A DNA stretch of 64,000 bases from DASUPK01 sp963815665 (GCA_963815665.1 CAWFHN010000011.1:186001-250000), one strand, 5' to 3'; shown: positions 33,782-45,193, counted from the stretch's first letter. Notes: a model not told the origin generated them from the letters alone. Numbers and translations: made by a program.

Positions 33782-35257
33782 TCAGGCCGCCGCGGTCGTC
33801 TTGGCAGCGAGCTCGCCGAGCTCCGCGAGCGATTCGGCGATCCCGGTGTTGAGCACGTCCAGGTCCGGGACCGTGTCGCGGTCGGCGTTGATGCAGAAGA
33901 AGAGCTTCCCGTCGTAGCTGAACACGGCGAGCCCGATGGCGTGCGAGGCCGCAATCGGCACGAGGGGCCAGATCTCCTGGACCTTGGAGCCGAAGTAGTA
34001 GAGCGGCGTTTGCGGCCCGGGGACGTTGGTGATCGTGACGTTGAAAAGGCGCGTCGCGAACAGCGAGCGCGCGACAAAGCTGTGCAGGACGGGCGGCATG
34101 TGGTTGCCGAGGTTGAGCAGCACGCTCGAGCCCTCGCCCTGCGTCCCGGCCTTCAGGTTCTCGGCCTCCTCCACCTGCAGCCGGTAGCGCTCGGCGGCGT
34201 CGGCGGCGGCGACCGGCAGGTGCACGAAGAGGCTGGAGACCCGGTTGCCCATCGACAGGTGGTCGGCCGCGGTACGGATGTTGACCGGCACCATGGCGCG
34301 CAACCCGGGCTCGGGGATGACCTCGCCCCGCCCGGTCAGGAGCCGGCGCAGCCCACCCGCGGTCGCGGCCAGGACGACGTCGTTGAGCGTTCCGCCGAGG
34401 GCGTTCTTGATGTCCTTGAGCTCGTCGAGACGCATGGTGAGCACCGCGAGCTGACGGCCTGCCCCGATCGGCTGGTTGAGGCTGCACTCCGGCGCCGCGA
34501 TCAGCTCGTCGCGAACGATCAGCTCGGCGAGCGCTCTGGAGCGCCGTGCGGCATCTTTGGCGCGGCTCGGATGGGTGGCGACGCCGAATGCCGACTCGGC
34601 GGCGTGGAGGCCGGCCTGGGCCGTTCGCAGGGCTACGTGGCCGACGGCCAGGTAGGGCTTCGCGACGAGGGCGGCGGTCCGCCGCCAGCCCCGGATCGGG
34701 GTCTCGGCCGTGTTCGCGTGGTGCCGGCCCGGGAAGCCGTTCGACGACCCGTTTCGCGGAGCTCGGCGCTCGCGCTCGGTGTCGAGCAGGGTGGTCGCCA
34801 TGTCCACGGAGCCGACCCCGTCGATCATGCAGTGGTGGGTCTTGGTGACGAGCGCCCAGCGCCCGTCGGCCAGCTCGAGGATGACGATCTCCCAGAGGGG
34901 ATTGGACCGGTCGAGCCGCTGTGAGTAGTACTCGCCGGCCCACTCCATGAGCTCGTCGACGCCCCCGGGAGCGTGGAGGCCGGCGAGCTTGACATGCCGC
35001 TCGACGCGAAAGCGCCGATCGGTCTCCCAGGTGGGCCAGTGCAGGCCGCCCGTGCGCGGGGTCGAGAGCCGCTGCGTGTAGCGCGGCAGGTCGGGGAGGC
35101 GATCGATCACGTCCTGGCGGATCAGATCGATCGGCGGCGCCCCGCCGCCGGGCTGGGGATCCAGCAGCATGACGGCGCCGATGTGCATGTGAGCGCTGTT
35201 GTCGGACTCCTCGAGCTCGAGGAAGGTGGCGTCGAGAGCGGTGAGCTGTTCCTCCAT
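33782..35257 (-). CDS. Wax ester synthase / diacylglycerol acyltransferase (WS/DGAT)
   Basis: 491 residues from ATG 35257. The active-site motif HHCMIDG (in VTKTHHCMIDGVGSV) is near residue 138, and the conserved NVTITNVPGPQ and GNRVSSLFVHLPV segments are in the C-terminal domain, as in actinobacterial TAG-forming acyltransferases. It transfers acyl groups from acyl-CoA to diacylglycerol or fatty alcohols, building storage lipid. It lies between PEP synthase and the pyruvate:ferredoxin oxidoreductase genes on the same strand with gaps of 11 and 1 bases, so one operon is likely. No membrane anchor is seen; the family is peripheral. Confidence 0.92.
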   Translation of the reverse strand: MEEQLTALDATFLELEESDNSAHMHIGAVMLLDPQPGGGAPPIDLIRQDVIDRLPDLPRYTQRLSTPRTGGLHWPTWETDRRFRVERHVKLAGLHAPGGVDELMEWAGEYYSQRLDRSNPLWEIVILELADGRWALVTKTHHCMIDGVGSVDMATTLLDTERERRAPRNGSSNGFPGRHHANTAETPIRGWRRTAALVAKPYLAVGHVALRTAQAGLHAAESAFGVATHPSRAKDAARRSRALAELIVRDELIAAPECSLNQPIGAGRQLAVLTMRLDELKDIKNALGGTLNDVVLAATAGGLRRLLTGRGEVIPEPGLRAMVPVNIRTAADHLSMGNRVSSLFVHLPVAAADAAERYRLQVEEAENLKAGTQGEGSSVLLNLGNHMPPVLHSFVARSLFATRLFNVTITNVPGPQTPLYYFGSKVQEIWPLVPIAASHAIGLAVFSYDGKLFFCINADRDTVPDLDVLNTGIAESLAELGELAAKTTAAA

Positions 35258-35268
35258 GACCCGCCTCG

Positions 35269-37572
35269 CTAGCCCTCCGACCGCGCGGCGTCGAGAAGCA
35301 CTCGCTGCTCGGCCGAGGCGATCAGGCGGCGTGCCCCGTCGACGGCGTCGATATTGACCGAGATCGCGTCGATGCCGGCCTCGACCAGCAGCTGGGCGTA
35401 CTCGCGGTGCACCGACGGCGCCTGTCCGCAGATCGAGGTGGACAGGCCGAGCTCCTTGGCGCGCGGGATCAGCAGCCGCAGGTAATCGGTGACGGCCGCG
35501 TCGCGCTCGTCGAACAGCTCGGCCACGGCCTCGGAGTCGCGGTCGGCCCCCAGCATCAGCTGGGTGAGGTCGTTGGAGCCGATCGAGATTCCCTTGACGC
35601 CGAGCTCCGCGTAGCGGGGGAGGTGGAAGTAGACCGAGGGGACCTCCGCCATCACCCAGAGCTCGAACTCGGGGAGATCGAGCAGGCCGGCGTCGCGCAT
35701 CTGATCGCGGCAGGCGGTCAGCTCGCGCGGGGTGCGGACGAACGGCAGCATCACGTGGAAGTTCGTGTGCCCCGCGTCCCAGACGCGCTTGATCGCCGCC
35801 AGCTCGAGGCCGAACAGGTCGGGCTCGCGCATGTACCGCAGCGCGCCCCGATAGCCGATCATCGGGTTCGACTCCTCCGGCTCGAAGCGATCGCCGCCCT
35901 CGAGTCCCTTGAACTCGTTGGAGCGGAAGTCGATCGTCCGGTAGGTGATCGGCCGGGGGGCGAAGCCCTCGGCGAACTTTGTCAGCGCGGCGCCGAGGCG
36001 GTCGACGAGTTCGTCGCTCTTGCCCTGCTCCATCAGCAGGCGCGGGTGGCGGCCCTCCAGCGCCTCGATCACCATCAGCTCGGCGCGCAGCAGGCCGCAT
36101 CCCTCGACGGGCAGGCTCGCCGCCCGCTCGATCTGGGAGGGCTCGGAGAGGTTGACGAGGAGCTGGGTCGCGGTGACGGGTGCCCCGCCCCCTAGGGGGG
36201 CGGTTCCCTCACCGGACCCGTTCTGGGATCCCGTGACGGCGATTTCGCCCTCGTACACCGTCCCGTGGGTCGCGTCCACGGTGACGAGCTCTCCGTCACG
36301 AAGCTTCGATGTCGCGTCGGCGGCGCCGACGACGCAGGGGATGCCGAGCTCGCGCGAGACGATCGCGGCGTGGCAGGTCATCCCGCCCGAGTCGGTGATG
36401 ATCGCGGCCGAGCGGCGCATCAGCGGGACCCAGTCGGGGGCGGTCATGTGGGTGACGAGGACGTCGCCCTCCTTTAGATCGTTGCCCTGGCTGAGCTCGG
36501 AGATGATCTTCACCTCGCCGTGCCCGACGCCCGGGGCCGCGCCCAGGCCGTGGACGATCGCCTCTCCCGCATGCTCGGCGAGCTCGGCGCTCTTGTCGCC
36601 GCCCGAGGCGGTCACGGGGCGGGACTGGAGCATCCAGGCGAGGCCCTCCTCGTCGAAGGCCCACTCGGTGTCCTGCGGCTTGCCGTAGTGCTCCTCGTCG
36701 CGGATGCCGAGCTTGGCGACGGCGAGGACCTCCTCGTCGCTGAGCACGGGCTTGGTCGACTCGTCTCCGGAGAGCTCGCGGGTTCGCGTGCCTCCGTCGG
36801 GGAGCGGCTCGATCACGAGCTCCTTGCGCTTCACGTCGCGCTTGGAGATGTGGAGCGTCTCCTTGTCGACGACGTAGCGGTCGGGGGAGACCTGGCCGGA
36901 GACGACCGACTCACCGAGGCCGAGGGAGCCCTCGATCACGAGGTGATCCCGGTCGCCCGAGGCGGGGTCGATGGTGAACATGACGCCCGCGCGGGTGGAG
37001 AGGATCTGGATCTGGACGACCACGGCGATGTCCATGTCCGCCTGGCCGAAGCCCTGCTTGGCGCGGTAGAAGACGGTCCGGGCGCCGAACAGCGAGGACC
37101 AGCAGCGGCGGACGGCGTCGACGACCTCATCGGGGCCGCGGACGTTGAGGAAGGTCTCGTTCATGCCGGCGAAGGAGGCGGCCTCCGTGTCCTCGGCCGT
37201 GGCCGAGGAGCGAACGGCGACCGGGGGGTTGTCGCGGTCGCCCGCGAGCTCGAGGTACGCGCTGCGGATCTCGGTTGCGACCTCGTCGGGGACGGGCTCC
37301 GCCTCGACCATCTTCCGGACCTCCTTCGTGGCGAGGTCGAGCGCCGCCGTATCGTCGACGTCCACGGCGGAGAGCTGCTCCTCGATCCGGTCGCGAAGGC
37401 CGCCGGCGTCGCAGAACAGCGCGTAGGAGGATGCGCCCACCACGAAGCCAGGGGGGACCGGGAGGCCGGCCGCCGTCATCTCGCCGAGGTTGGCGCCCTT
37501 GCCGCCGGCGTAGTCGACGTCTTCCTTGGACAGATCCTCGAAGCGGCGAAGCAAAGCGGTCACGACTGTCAT
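35269..37572 (-). CDS. ppsA: Phosphoenolpyruvate synthase
   Basis: 767 residues. The N-terminal ATP-grasp domain has GGKGANLGEMTAAGLPVPPG and VAVRSSATAEDTEAASFAG; the swivelling phosphohistidine domain has SGGMTCHAAIVSRELGIPC; and the C-terminal PEP-binding barrel has GISIGSNDLTQLMLG and the catalytic-Cys region STSICGQAPS. It converts pyruvate and ATP to PEP, AMP and phosphate. It starts an apparent operon with the acyltransferase and the pyruvate oxidoreductase. The 161-base gap to the divergent flavoprotein gene holds a GGAGAGG ribosome-binding site and the shared element described at 37660. Confidence 0.94.
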   Translation of the reverse strand: MTVVTALLRRFEDLSKEDVDYAGGKGANLGEMTAAGLPVPPGFVVGASSYALFCDAGGLRDRIEEQLSAVDVDDTAALDLATKEVRKMVEAEPVPDEVATEIRSAYLELAGDRDNPPVAVRSSATAEDTEAASFAGMNETFLNVRGPDEVVDAVRRCWSSLFGARTVFYRAKQGFGQADMDIAVVVQIQILSTRAGVMFTIDPASGDRDHLVIEGSLGLGESVVSGQVSPDRYVVDKETLHISKRDVKRKELVIEPLPDGGTRTRELSGDESTKPVLSDEEVLAVAKLGIRDEEHYGKPQDTEWAFDEEGLAWMLQSRPVTASGGDKSAELAEHAGEAIVHGLGAAPGVGHGEVKIISELSQGNDLKEGDVLVTHMTAPDWVPLMRRSAAIITDSGGMTCHAAIVSRELGIPCVVGAADATSKLRDGELVTVDATHGTVYEGEIAVTGSQNGSGEGTAPLGGGAPVTATQLLVNLSEPSQIERAASLPVEGCGLLRAELMVIEALEGRHPRLLMEQGKSDELVDRLGAALTKFAEGFAPRPITYRTIDFRSNEFKGLEGGDRFEPEESNPMIGYRGALRYMREPDLFGLELAAIKRVWDAGHTNFHVMLPFVRTPRELTACRDQMRDAGLLDLPEFELWVMAEVPSVYFHLPRYAELGVKGISIGSNDLTQLMLGADRDSEAVAELFDERDAAVTDYLRLLIPRAKELGLSTSICGQAPSVHREYAQLLVEAGIDAISVNIDAVDGARRLIASAEQRVLLDAARSEG

Positions 37573-37659
37573 CGGCGATCCTCTCCGTGGTCGGTTGGTA
37601 CGTCGAACTTACGCCTGGCGCGCGCCCGTTCCATCCGCGCCGCGCACCGGTATTGGGGG

Positions 37660-37697
37660 TGTGGCGAACTACGTACGCCGCCCGGTGCCGGGCACCG
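37660..37697. promoter_or_regulatory. Repeat element and palindrome between ppsA and the SQR-like gene
   Basis: TGTGGCGAACTACGTA (37660-37675) is an exact copy of the sequence at 12162-12177. Eight bases on lies the perfect palindrome CGGTGCC-G-GGCACCG (37683-37697), similar in arm and length to CGGTG-N5-CACCG at 13824-13838. It lies about 90-125 bp upstream of ppsA and 36-74 bp upstream of the flavoprotein start, so it could control either or both. Confidence 0.5.
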
Positions 37698-37733
37698 ATG
37701 GGATCCGACGCCTGAGCTCATAGTCTTCCGGGC

Positions 37734-38972
37734 GTGAATGAGGACGCGAGCGGGAACGGCGCGCACATAGTCATCGCCGGCGGTGGCGTGGCCGGCCTGG
37801 AGGCGCTTCTCGCCCTGTCCGACCTGGCCGGCGACCGGGCGGCGCTGACGCTGGTCGCCCCCGAGCCGGACTTCCTCTACAAGCCGCTGCTGGTCGAGGA
37901 GCCGTTCGACCTCGGCCCGGCCGCGCGCTATGAGCTCGAGCCGCTGGCGGAGGAGAGGGGCGCGAGCTTCGTTCAGAGGGCCGTCAAGTCCGTGCGGCCG
38001 CAGGATCATGCCGTCGAGCTCGACGACGGCTCGGCGCTCGACTACGACTACCTGGTCGTCTGCGCCGGGGGCCGCTTCGCTGCCGCCGTTGACGGGGCGA
38101 TCACCTTTCCCTCGGGTCGTGAGCCCTTCGACCCCGACGCGGTCCTCGACCGGGCAGAGAGCAAGGATCACCGGCTGGTCTTCATCGTCCCGCCGGGAGT
38201 GACCTGGTCGCTGCCGCTCTACGAGATCGCGCTGATGACCCAGCGCCGGGCGGTCGACAGGGGCGGGGACGTGAAGATCGCGATCGTCACGCCGGAATCA
38301 GCTCCCCTGGCGATCTTCGGCCCCACCGCCAGCGCGGCGATCGGCGAGCTGCTTCGGGGGAGGGGAATCGAGGTGATCGCGAGCTCGAGCGTGCGGAAGC
38401 TCGGCGAGGACGGAATCCGGCTCACCCCCGGGGATCGCGCGCTTGGTCCCGCGGAAGCTGTGGCGCTGCCGGTGATGGAGGGACCCGCGATCGCGGGCCT
38501 GCCGGCCGACGAGCACGGCTTCATCCCGGTCGACGACTACTCGCGGGTCAAGGGGGCCGACGACGTCTATGCGGCGGGCGACGGGACGAACTTCCCGATC
38601 AAGCAGGGCGGCCTGGCGACGCAGCAGGCGGATGTCGCCGCCGAGGACATCGCCCATCGAATCGGCGCCGTCCCGCCCCCGGAGCCGTTCCGGCCCGTTC
38701 TGCGCGGCAAGGTCCTGACCGGCGACGAGTCGATCAACCTCCAGGCCGAGGTGGCGGGCGGGGGTGGGGAGGGGGAGGCCTCGCTGGATGCCCTCTGGTG
38801 GCCTCCGCAGAAGATCAGCGCCCGCTATCTCGCACCCCTCCTCTACCACGGGGACGTCGCCGAAGACGAGGAGCCCCCGCGCGGATCGCTGGACGTCGAG
38901 GTGTCGCTGCTCAAGGAATGGCACGAGCAGCCGATGGCGATCGACCCGCTGGAGCCCCCGAACGTCGACTGA
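37734..38972 (+). CDS. FAD-dependent pyridine nucleotide-disulphide oxidoreductase family protein (SQR/NDH-2-like)
   Basis: 412 residues from GTG 37734. It has the N-terminal FAD motif VIAGGGVAGLEALLAL, DYLVVCAGGRF, a degenerate second nucleotide site around IFGPTASAAIGELLRG, and the second FAD motif DDVYAAGDGTNFPIKQGGLATQQADVAA near residue 280 (read in parts). These features fit sulfide:quinone reductases or type II NADH dehydrogenases. The catalytic cysteines of true SQRs are not evident, so the substrate is unknown. There is no transmembrane helix. It is divergent from ppsA and convergent with the ZIP transporter. Confidence 0.78.
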   Translation: MNEDASGNGAHIVIAGGGVAGLEALLALSDLAGDRAALTLVAPEPDFLYKPLLVEEPFDLGPAARYELEPLAEERGASFVQRAVKSVRPQDHAVELDDGSALDYDYLVVCAGGRFAAAVDGAITFPSGREPFDPDAVLDRAESKDHRLVFIVPPGVTWSLPLYEIALMTQRRAVDRGGDVKIAIVTPESAPLAIFGPTASAAIGELLRGRGIEVIASSSVRKLGEDGIRLTPGDRALGPAEAVALPVMEGPAIAGLPADEHGFIPVDDYSRVKGADDVYAAGDGTNFPIKQGGLATQQADVAAEDIAHRIGAVPPPEPFRPVLRGKVLTGDESINLQAEVAGGGGEGEASLDALWWPPQKISARYLAPLLYHGDVAEDEEPPRGSLDVEVSLLKEWHEQPMAIDPLEPPNVD

Positions 38973-38980
38973 CGCCCTGG

Positions 38981-39715
38981 TCAGCTGACGCCGAGCGCGG
39001 CGCTCAGCGCGAGCATCACCAGGCCGCCGGCGATCAGTCCCAGCGGGCCCCTCCAGCCAAGCGGCGAGAACGTCCGCGGCAGAAGGTCCCAGACCACGAG
39101 CGCAAGCATCGCGCCGGCGGCGAAGGCGAAGGAGACCGCGAGAAGCGACTCGACCGTCTGGACCAGCGCGTAGGCGATCGCGGCGCCGACCGGCTGGGGG
39201 GAGCTGGTCAGGACGGCGGCCCAGAACTGCTGGCTCCGGCTGAATCCCGCCTCCGCCATCGGGATCGCGACGCTGGTGCCCTCGGGGATGTTCTGGAGCG
39301 CGATCGCCAGGATGACGAAGGCCCCGAGTCCGGCGGTGCCGGACGCATAGGCCGTTCCGACCGCGAGACCCTCCGGCAGGCTGTGCGCGAAGAGGACGGC
39401 GAAGACGAGGACCGCGGTCCGGACGTCAACTCCTCTGAGCTGCCCAACGTGGACGTCGCGCCTTCCGAGCAGGGCGTGCGTGAGGGCGAGGAAGGCCACG
39501 CCGGCGACCAGGCCGCCCACCACGGCGGCGGCGGAGCCCCGGTGGATCGCCGGCCGCAACAGGCCGACGATCGAGGCGACGGACATCACGCCCGCCGTCA
39601 CGCCCCACAGAGCGGGCTCCCACCCCGTTGTCCGAGGCCGAAGCAGGAACACGGGAATCGCGCCGAGGCCGGTGGCCAGGGCTGTTGCAGTCCCGAGCGC
39701 GACCACGGTCAGCAT
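38981..39715 (-). CDS. ZIP-family metal transporter
   Basis: 244 residues with about eight hydrophobic segments. TM4 carries FAHSLPEGLAVGTAYA and TM5 ALQNIPEGTSVAIPMAEAG, the paired HSLPEG and NIPEG metal-binding motifs of ZIP transporters (ZupT/gufA type). It should move Zn2+ or another divalent metal into the cytosol. The start is 8 bases from the divergent trehalose synthase start, so their promoters must overlap each other's coding sequence. Confidence 0.9.
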   Translation of the reverse strand: MLTVVALGTATALATGLGAIPVFLLRPRTTGWEPALWGVTAGVMSVASIVGLLRPAIHRGSAAAVVGGLVAGVAFLALTHALLGRRDVHVGQLRGVDVRTAVLVFAVLFAHSLPEGLAVGTAYASGTAGLGAFVILAIALQNIPEGTSVAIPMAEAGFSRSQQFWAAVLTSSPQPVGAAIAYALVQTVESLLAVSFAFAAGAMLALVVWDLLPRTFSPLGWRGPLGLIAGGLVMLALSAALGVS

Positions 39716-39723
39716 CGGCGGGG

Positions 39724-41184
39724 ATGATTCCAGCCTCTAGTGTGCGGCGAGCGGTGCCCGCGCTCACCCAGGTTCCCGTCGCACCCGCGTCGCCCGAGCG
39801 CTTTCGCGCGCTGGTGGGAGACGACTACGCCGCCGTCGACCAGGCGGTGAGCACTGCCCAGCGGGTGCTCAAGGGACGCGTCGTCTGGCACATCAACTCG
39901 ACCTCCCGGGGCGGGGGTGTTGCCGAGCTGCTGCACTCCCTGCTCGCCTACGCGCGAGGGGCCGGGGTCGACGTGCGCTGGCTCACGATCGGGGGCGATC
40001 CAGATTTCTTCCGGATCACCAAGCGGATCCACAACCAGCTGCACGCCTCCGATGGCGACGGGGGCGGGCTCGGACCGGCGGAGCGCAAGATCTACGAACA
40101 CACGCTGCTCGAGGCGGCCGACGAGCTGGTCGAGCTGGTGCACGACGGCGACATCGTCTACATCCACGACCCCCAGCCGGCCGGACTGATCCCGCACGTG
40201 AAGAGCGGGGACACGAAGATCGTCTGGCGCTGTCACGTCGGCGTCGACCACCCGAACGGGCTGGCGCGAGAGGCCTGGGACTTCCTGCGGCCCTACGTCG
40301 ACGATGCCGATGCCCTGGTGTTCTCCCGCCGGGAGTTCGTCTGGGAGGGCCTCGAATCGGAGCGGCTCTGGCTCGTGCCCCCCTCGATCGACGCCTTCTC
40401 CCCCAAGAACGAGGAGCTCGACCCGCAGGCGGCGCGCTCGATCCTCAACGTGATCGGGCTGGGGGCGGGCGATCACTTCAAGCAGGCGGTCTTCGAGCGC
40501 GAGGACGGCAGCACGGCGCGCGTCGACCGCGCCGCCGAGCTCGACCAGGAGGGGCCGATCCCCAGCGATGCTCCGCTGATCGTCCAGGTCTCCCGCTGGG
40601 ATCGGCTCAAGGACCCGGTTGGCGTGTTGCGCTGTTTCACGGAGCACGTGGCCCACCCGGTGGCGCACCTGCTCCTCGCCGGGCCGTCGGTGTCGGGGGT
40701 GGCCGACGATCCGGAGGGGGCCGAGGTCCTGGCCGAGGTTCGAGGGGTTCTCGAGCAATTGCCCGCCGAGGTGCGGAGCAGGGTCCACCTCGCCTGCCTG
40801 CCGATGGACGACGTGCAGGAGAACGCGGCCATGGTCAACGCGATCCAGCGGCGCGCGGACCTGATCGTGCAGAAGAGCATCGCCGAGGGCTTCGGCCTGA
40901 CTGTGGCGGAGGCGATGTGGAAGTCGAAGCCGATCGTCGCCACCCGGGTCGGCGGGATTCAGGACCAGATCGTCGACGGAGAGTCCGGAGTGCTGATCGG
41001 CGATCCCACCGACCTGGCCGCGACCGGAGAGGCGATCGATCGGCTCCTGGACGATCCGGAACGGGCCCAGGCGATCGGCGCGAACGCGCACGAGCGAGTT
41101 CGGCACTCGTTCCTCGGGACCAGGCATCTGGCCCAGTACATGCAGCTGATCGAGCAGATGCTCCGCTCGGACGGGGAGGGCTAG
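39724..41184 (+). CDS. treT: GT4 glycosyltransferase, trehalose synthase (TreT) type
   Basis: 486 residues from ATG 39724 (GTG 39742 is an alternative). N-terminal LKGRVVWHINSTSRGGGVAELL is characteristic of TreT proteins, followed by VIYIHDPQPAGLIP-like residues, VWRCHVGVDHPN, and a C-terminal GT-B domain with VQVSRWDRLKDPVG, and QKSIAEGFGLTVAEAMW with the nucleotide-sugar-binding Glu pair. TreT joins NDP-glucose and glucose into trehalose, a stress protectant and carbon store. It lies upstream of lon on the same strand. Confidence 0.85.
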   Translation: MIPASSVRRAVPALTQVPVAPASPERFRALVGDDYAAVDQAVSTAQRVLKGRVVWHINSTSRGGGVAELLHSLLAYARGAGVDVRWLTIGGDPDFFRITKRIHNQLHASDGDGGGLGPAERKIYEHTLLEAADELVELVHDGDIVYIHDPQPAGLIPHVKSGDTKIVWRCHVGVDHPNGLAREAWDFLRPYVDDADALVFSRREFVWEGLESERLWLVPPSIDAFSPKNEELDPQAARSILNVIGLGAGDHFKQAVFEREDGSTARVDRAAELDQEGPIPSDAPLIVQVSRWDRLKDPVGVLRCFTEHVAHPVAHLLLAGPSVSGVADDPEGAEVLAEVRGVLEQLPAEVRSRVHLACLPMDDVQENAAMVNAIQRRADLIVQKSIAEGFGLTVAEAMWKSKPIVATRVGGIQDQIVDGESGVLIGDPTDLAATGEAIDRLLDDPERAQAIGANAHERVRHSFLGTRHLAQYMQLIEQMLRSDGEG

Positions 41185-41210
41185 AGCCGGGCCGCCGGGT
41201 TGGCTATCCT

Positions 41211-41230
41211 CTGTGGTGGACTAACTACAG
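41211..41230. promoter_or_regulatory. Imperfect inverted repeat upstream of lon
   Basis: CTGTGGT-GGACTA-ACTACAG has one mismatch between 7-base arms, ending 14 bases before the lon ATG. Lon genes are often heat-shock controlled; this is not the HspR consensus. A possible -35 (TTGGCT) and -10 (TAACTA) overlap it, so a repressor site is plausible. Confidence 0.35.
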
Positions 41231-41244
41231 ACACTGGACTGCCA

Positions 41245-43516
<2,272 letters not shown>

Positions 43517-43536
<20 letters not shown>

Positions 43537-43831
43537 CTGCGCGCCGGTCCCCTCCGAGGTCCGCTCCGTCGCGGCCCTCCTGGAGCGCCGCTGGACGCTG
43601 GGCACGATCTACGCCTGCTCCAGCGGGGCGCAGCGTTTCAACGAGTTCCGGCAGTCGCTGCCCGGGATCTCGCCGACGACCCTGTCCGACCGCCTCGACC
43701 AGCTCGAGGCCGCGGGCATCGTCGAGCGCCGGCTGATCCCGGGCCGCCCGCCGCACGCCGAGTACCGGCTGACGCGGACCGGCAAGCGGCTGGCGGAGGC
43801 CGTCTCGGGATTGCTCCGCCAACCCGCCTGA
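43517..43831 (+). CDS. HxlR-family winged-helix transcriptional regulator
   Basis: 104 residues. The HxlR fold is clear: AALLERRWTLGTIYACSSGA (helix with the ERRW motif), RFNEFRQSLPGISPTTLSDRL (recognition helix), LEAAGIVERRLIPGRPPHAEYRLT (wing). N-terminal CRSCAPVP has two cysteines that could sense redox, as in several HxlR/HypR proteins, but the family also has Cys-free members. It starts inside lon, so its expression is coupled to lon. Its target may be the convergent flavin reductase/oxidase pair. Confidence 0.85.
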
Positions 43832-43847
43832 CGCCAGGCGCCGCCGG

Positions 43848-44582
43848 TCAGCCGGTCGGCCCGAACCGCTCGGTGCGGATCCGCTCTGGCTCGAAGCCCG
43901 CCGAGAGCAGCAGCTGCGAAGCCGACTCGACGAATCCGTTCGAGCCGCAGAGGAAGGCGATGCCGCCATCGATGCCGGCCGCCGCGACGAGCTCGGCGTC
44001 GATCCGTCCACGATGTCCGCTCCAGCCCTCCGGCGGCTCGCGCGTGTACGTGACCAGCGCCTCGTCCCCGAGCTCGTCCGCGTAGATCACATCGCCGGCG
44101 TTGCGCACCGAATAGATCAGGCGCATCGGCAGATCGGGCATGGTCCGCCGGCGGTGGCGGAGGATCGCCATCAGCGGCACGACCCCGGAGCCGCCGCCGA
44201 CCAGCAGCACGGGCTGCTCCCCTCGCCAGACGAAGTAGGACGCAAACGGCCCGCGGACCTCCACCTGATCCCCCTCGACGACCACGTCGTGGAAGTACGG
44301 CGAGACCTCGCCATCCTCGAGCCGGTCGATGGTCAGCTCGATCCCGCCCTCGTCGAGCGGCGACGAGGCGATCGAGTACGAGCGCTGGGCCCGGTAGCCG
44401 TCGGGCGCGGTCAGGCGAACGTCATAGTGCTGCCCCGGCAGGTGGGGCATCCACATCGGCAGCTCGATTCGAAACGACTTGACGCGCGGCGTCTCCTGCT
44501 TGATCGCCGCCACCGTGCCGATCTGCCAGCGGCCCGGCGCCTTCTGCTCGACTGGTGTGACCGGGGCCGTCAGTCCGTCCAA
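43848..44582 (-). CDS. Ferredoxin-reductase-like flavin oxidoreductase (FNR superfamily)
   Basis: About 244 residues. The FAD motif RSYSIASSP lies near residue 75, with the NAD(P)-binding VLLVGGGSGVVPLMAILRHR and the C-terminal FLCGSNGFVESASQLLLSAG then RTERFGPTG. It lacks a [2Fe-2S] domain. The start is ambiguous: TTG 44582 or CTG 44573, both overlapping the stop of the sulfite-oxidase-like gene. It is probably the electron donor for, or acceptor from, that molybdoenzyme, a pairing seen often in Actinobacteria. Confidence 0.85.
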   Translation of the reverse strand: MDGLTAPVTPVEQKAPGRWQIGTVAAIKQETPRVKSFRIELPMWMPHLPGQHYDVRLTAPDGYRAQRSYSIASSPLDEGGIELTIDRLEDGEVSPYFHDVVVEGDQVEVRGPFASYFVWRGEQPVLLVGGGSGVVPLMAILRHRRRTMPDLPMRLIYSVRNAGDVIYADELGDEALVTYTREPPEGWSGHRGRIDAELVAAAGIDGGIAFLCGSNGFVESASQLLLSAGFEPERIRTERFGPTG

Positions 44583-45181
44583 TAGCGCTGCTCCTGCCAG
44601 GGGTCGCCGCGGTTGTGGTAGCCGTTGGCCTCCCAGAAGCCGGGTTCGTCGTGATCCATCACCCGCAGCCCCTGGACCCACTTGGCGCTCTTCCAGAAGT
44701 AGAGATGGGGCACCAGCAGGCGCGCGGGCCCGCCGTGCTCGCGCGGGAGCGGCTCCCCCTCGTGCTCGGTGACGACCCAGGCCTTCCCGTCGGTGAGGTC
44801 CTCAATCGACACGTTGGTCGTGTACCCGCCATAGGAGTAGACCATCGCGTAGGCGTCCAGCGGCTCCGCCTCCTCGAGCAGAAGGTCCAGGGAGACGCCG
44901 CCGAAGGCGGTGCCGAGCTTCGACCACTTGGTGACGCAGTGGATGTCGCAGGGGATCGTCTCGAACGGGAGCCGCCCGAACTCATCCCAGCTCCAGTCGC
45001 GCTCCTGGCCGACCATGCCGTCGATCCGGAAGCTCCACTGGTCGGCGGGGACATCCGGTGTGGGACCGGCCGTCAGCACCGGGAAGCCCTGCTCCGCGTA
45101 CTGTCCCGGGGGTAGCCGCTCGGCGAGCTCCTCCGAAGTCCGGCGGCGTCCGCTGAAGCCTCTGGATACGAACCCGTTCAA
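44570..45181 (-). CDS. Sulfite-oxidase-like molybdopterin oxidoreductase (cytoplasmic)
   Basis: 203 residues from TTG 45181; the much longer ORF upstream is antisense to moeA and is a shadow. The molybdenum ligand is the Cys in PCDIHCVTKWSKLG. It also has WSFRIDGMVGQERDWSWDEF, HGGPARLLVPHLYFWKSAKW and WEANGYHNRGDPW, all conserved in small SUOX-family proteins. No Tat signal is present, so it should be cytoplasmic. It needs the cofactor made by the divergent moe/moa genes beside it and is coupled to a flavin reductase. The substrate is unknown. Confidence 0.88.
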   Translation of the reverse strand: MNGFVSRGFSGRRRTSEELAERLPPGQYAEQGFPVLTAGPTPDVPADQWSFRIDGMVGQERDWSWDEFGRLPFETIPCDIHCVTKWSKLGTAFGGVSLDLLLEEAEPLDAYAMVYSYGGYTTNVSIEDLTDGKAWVVTEHEGEPLPREHGGPARLLVPHLYFWKSAKWVQGLRVMDHDEPGFWEANGYHNRGDPWQEQRYWTD

Positions 45182-45193
45182 CGCAGCCAGCTT

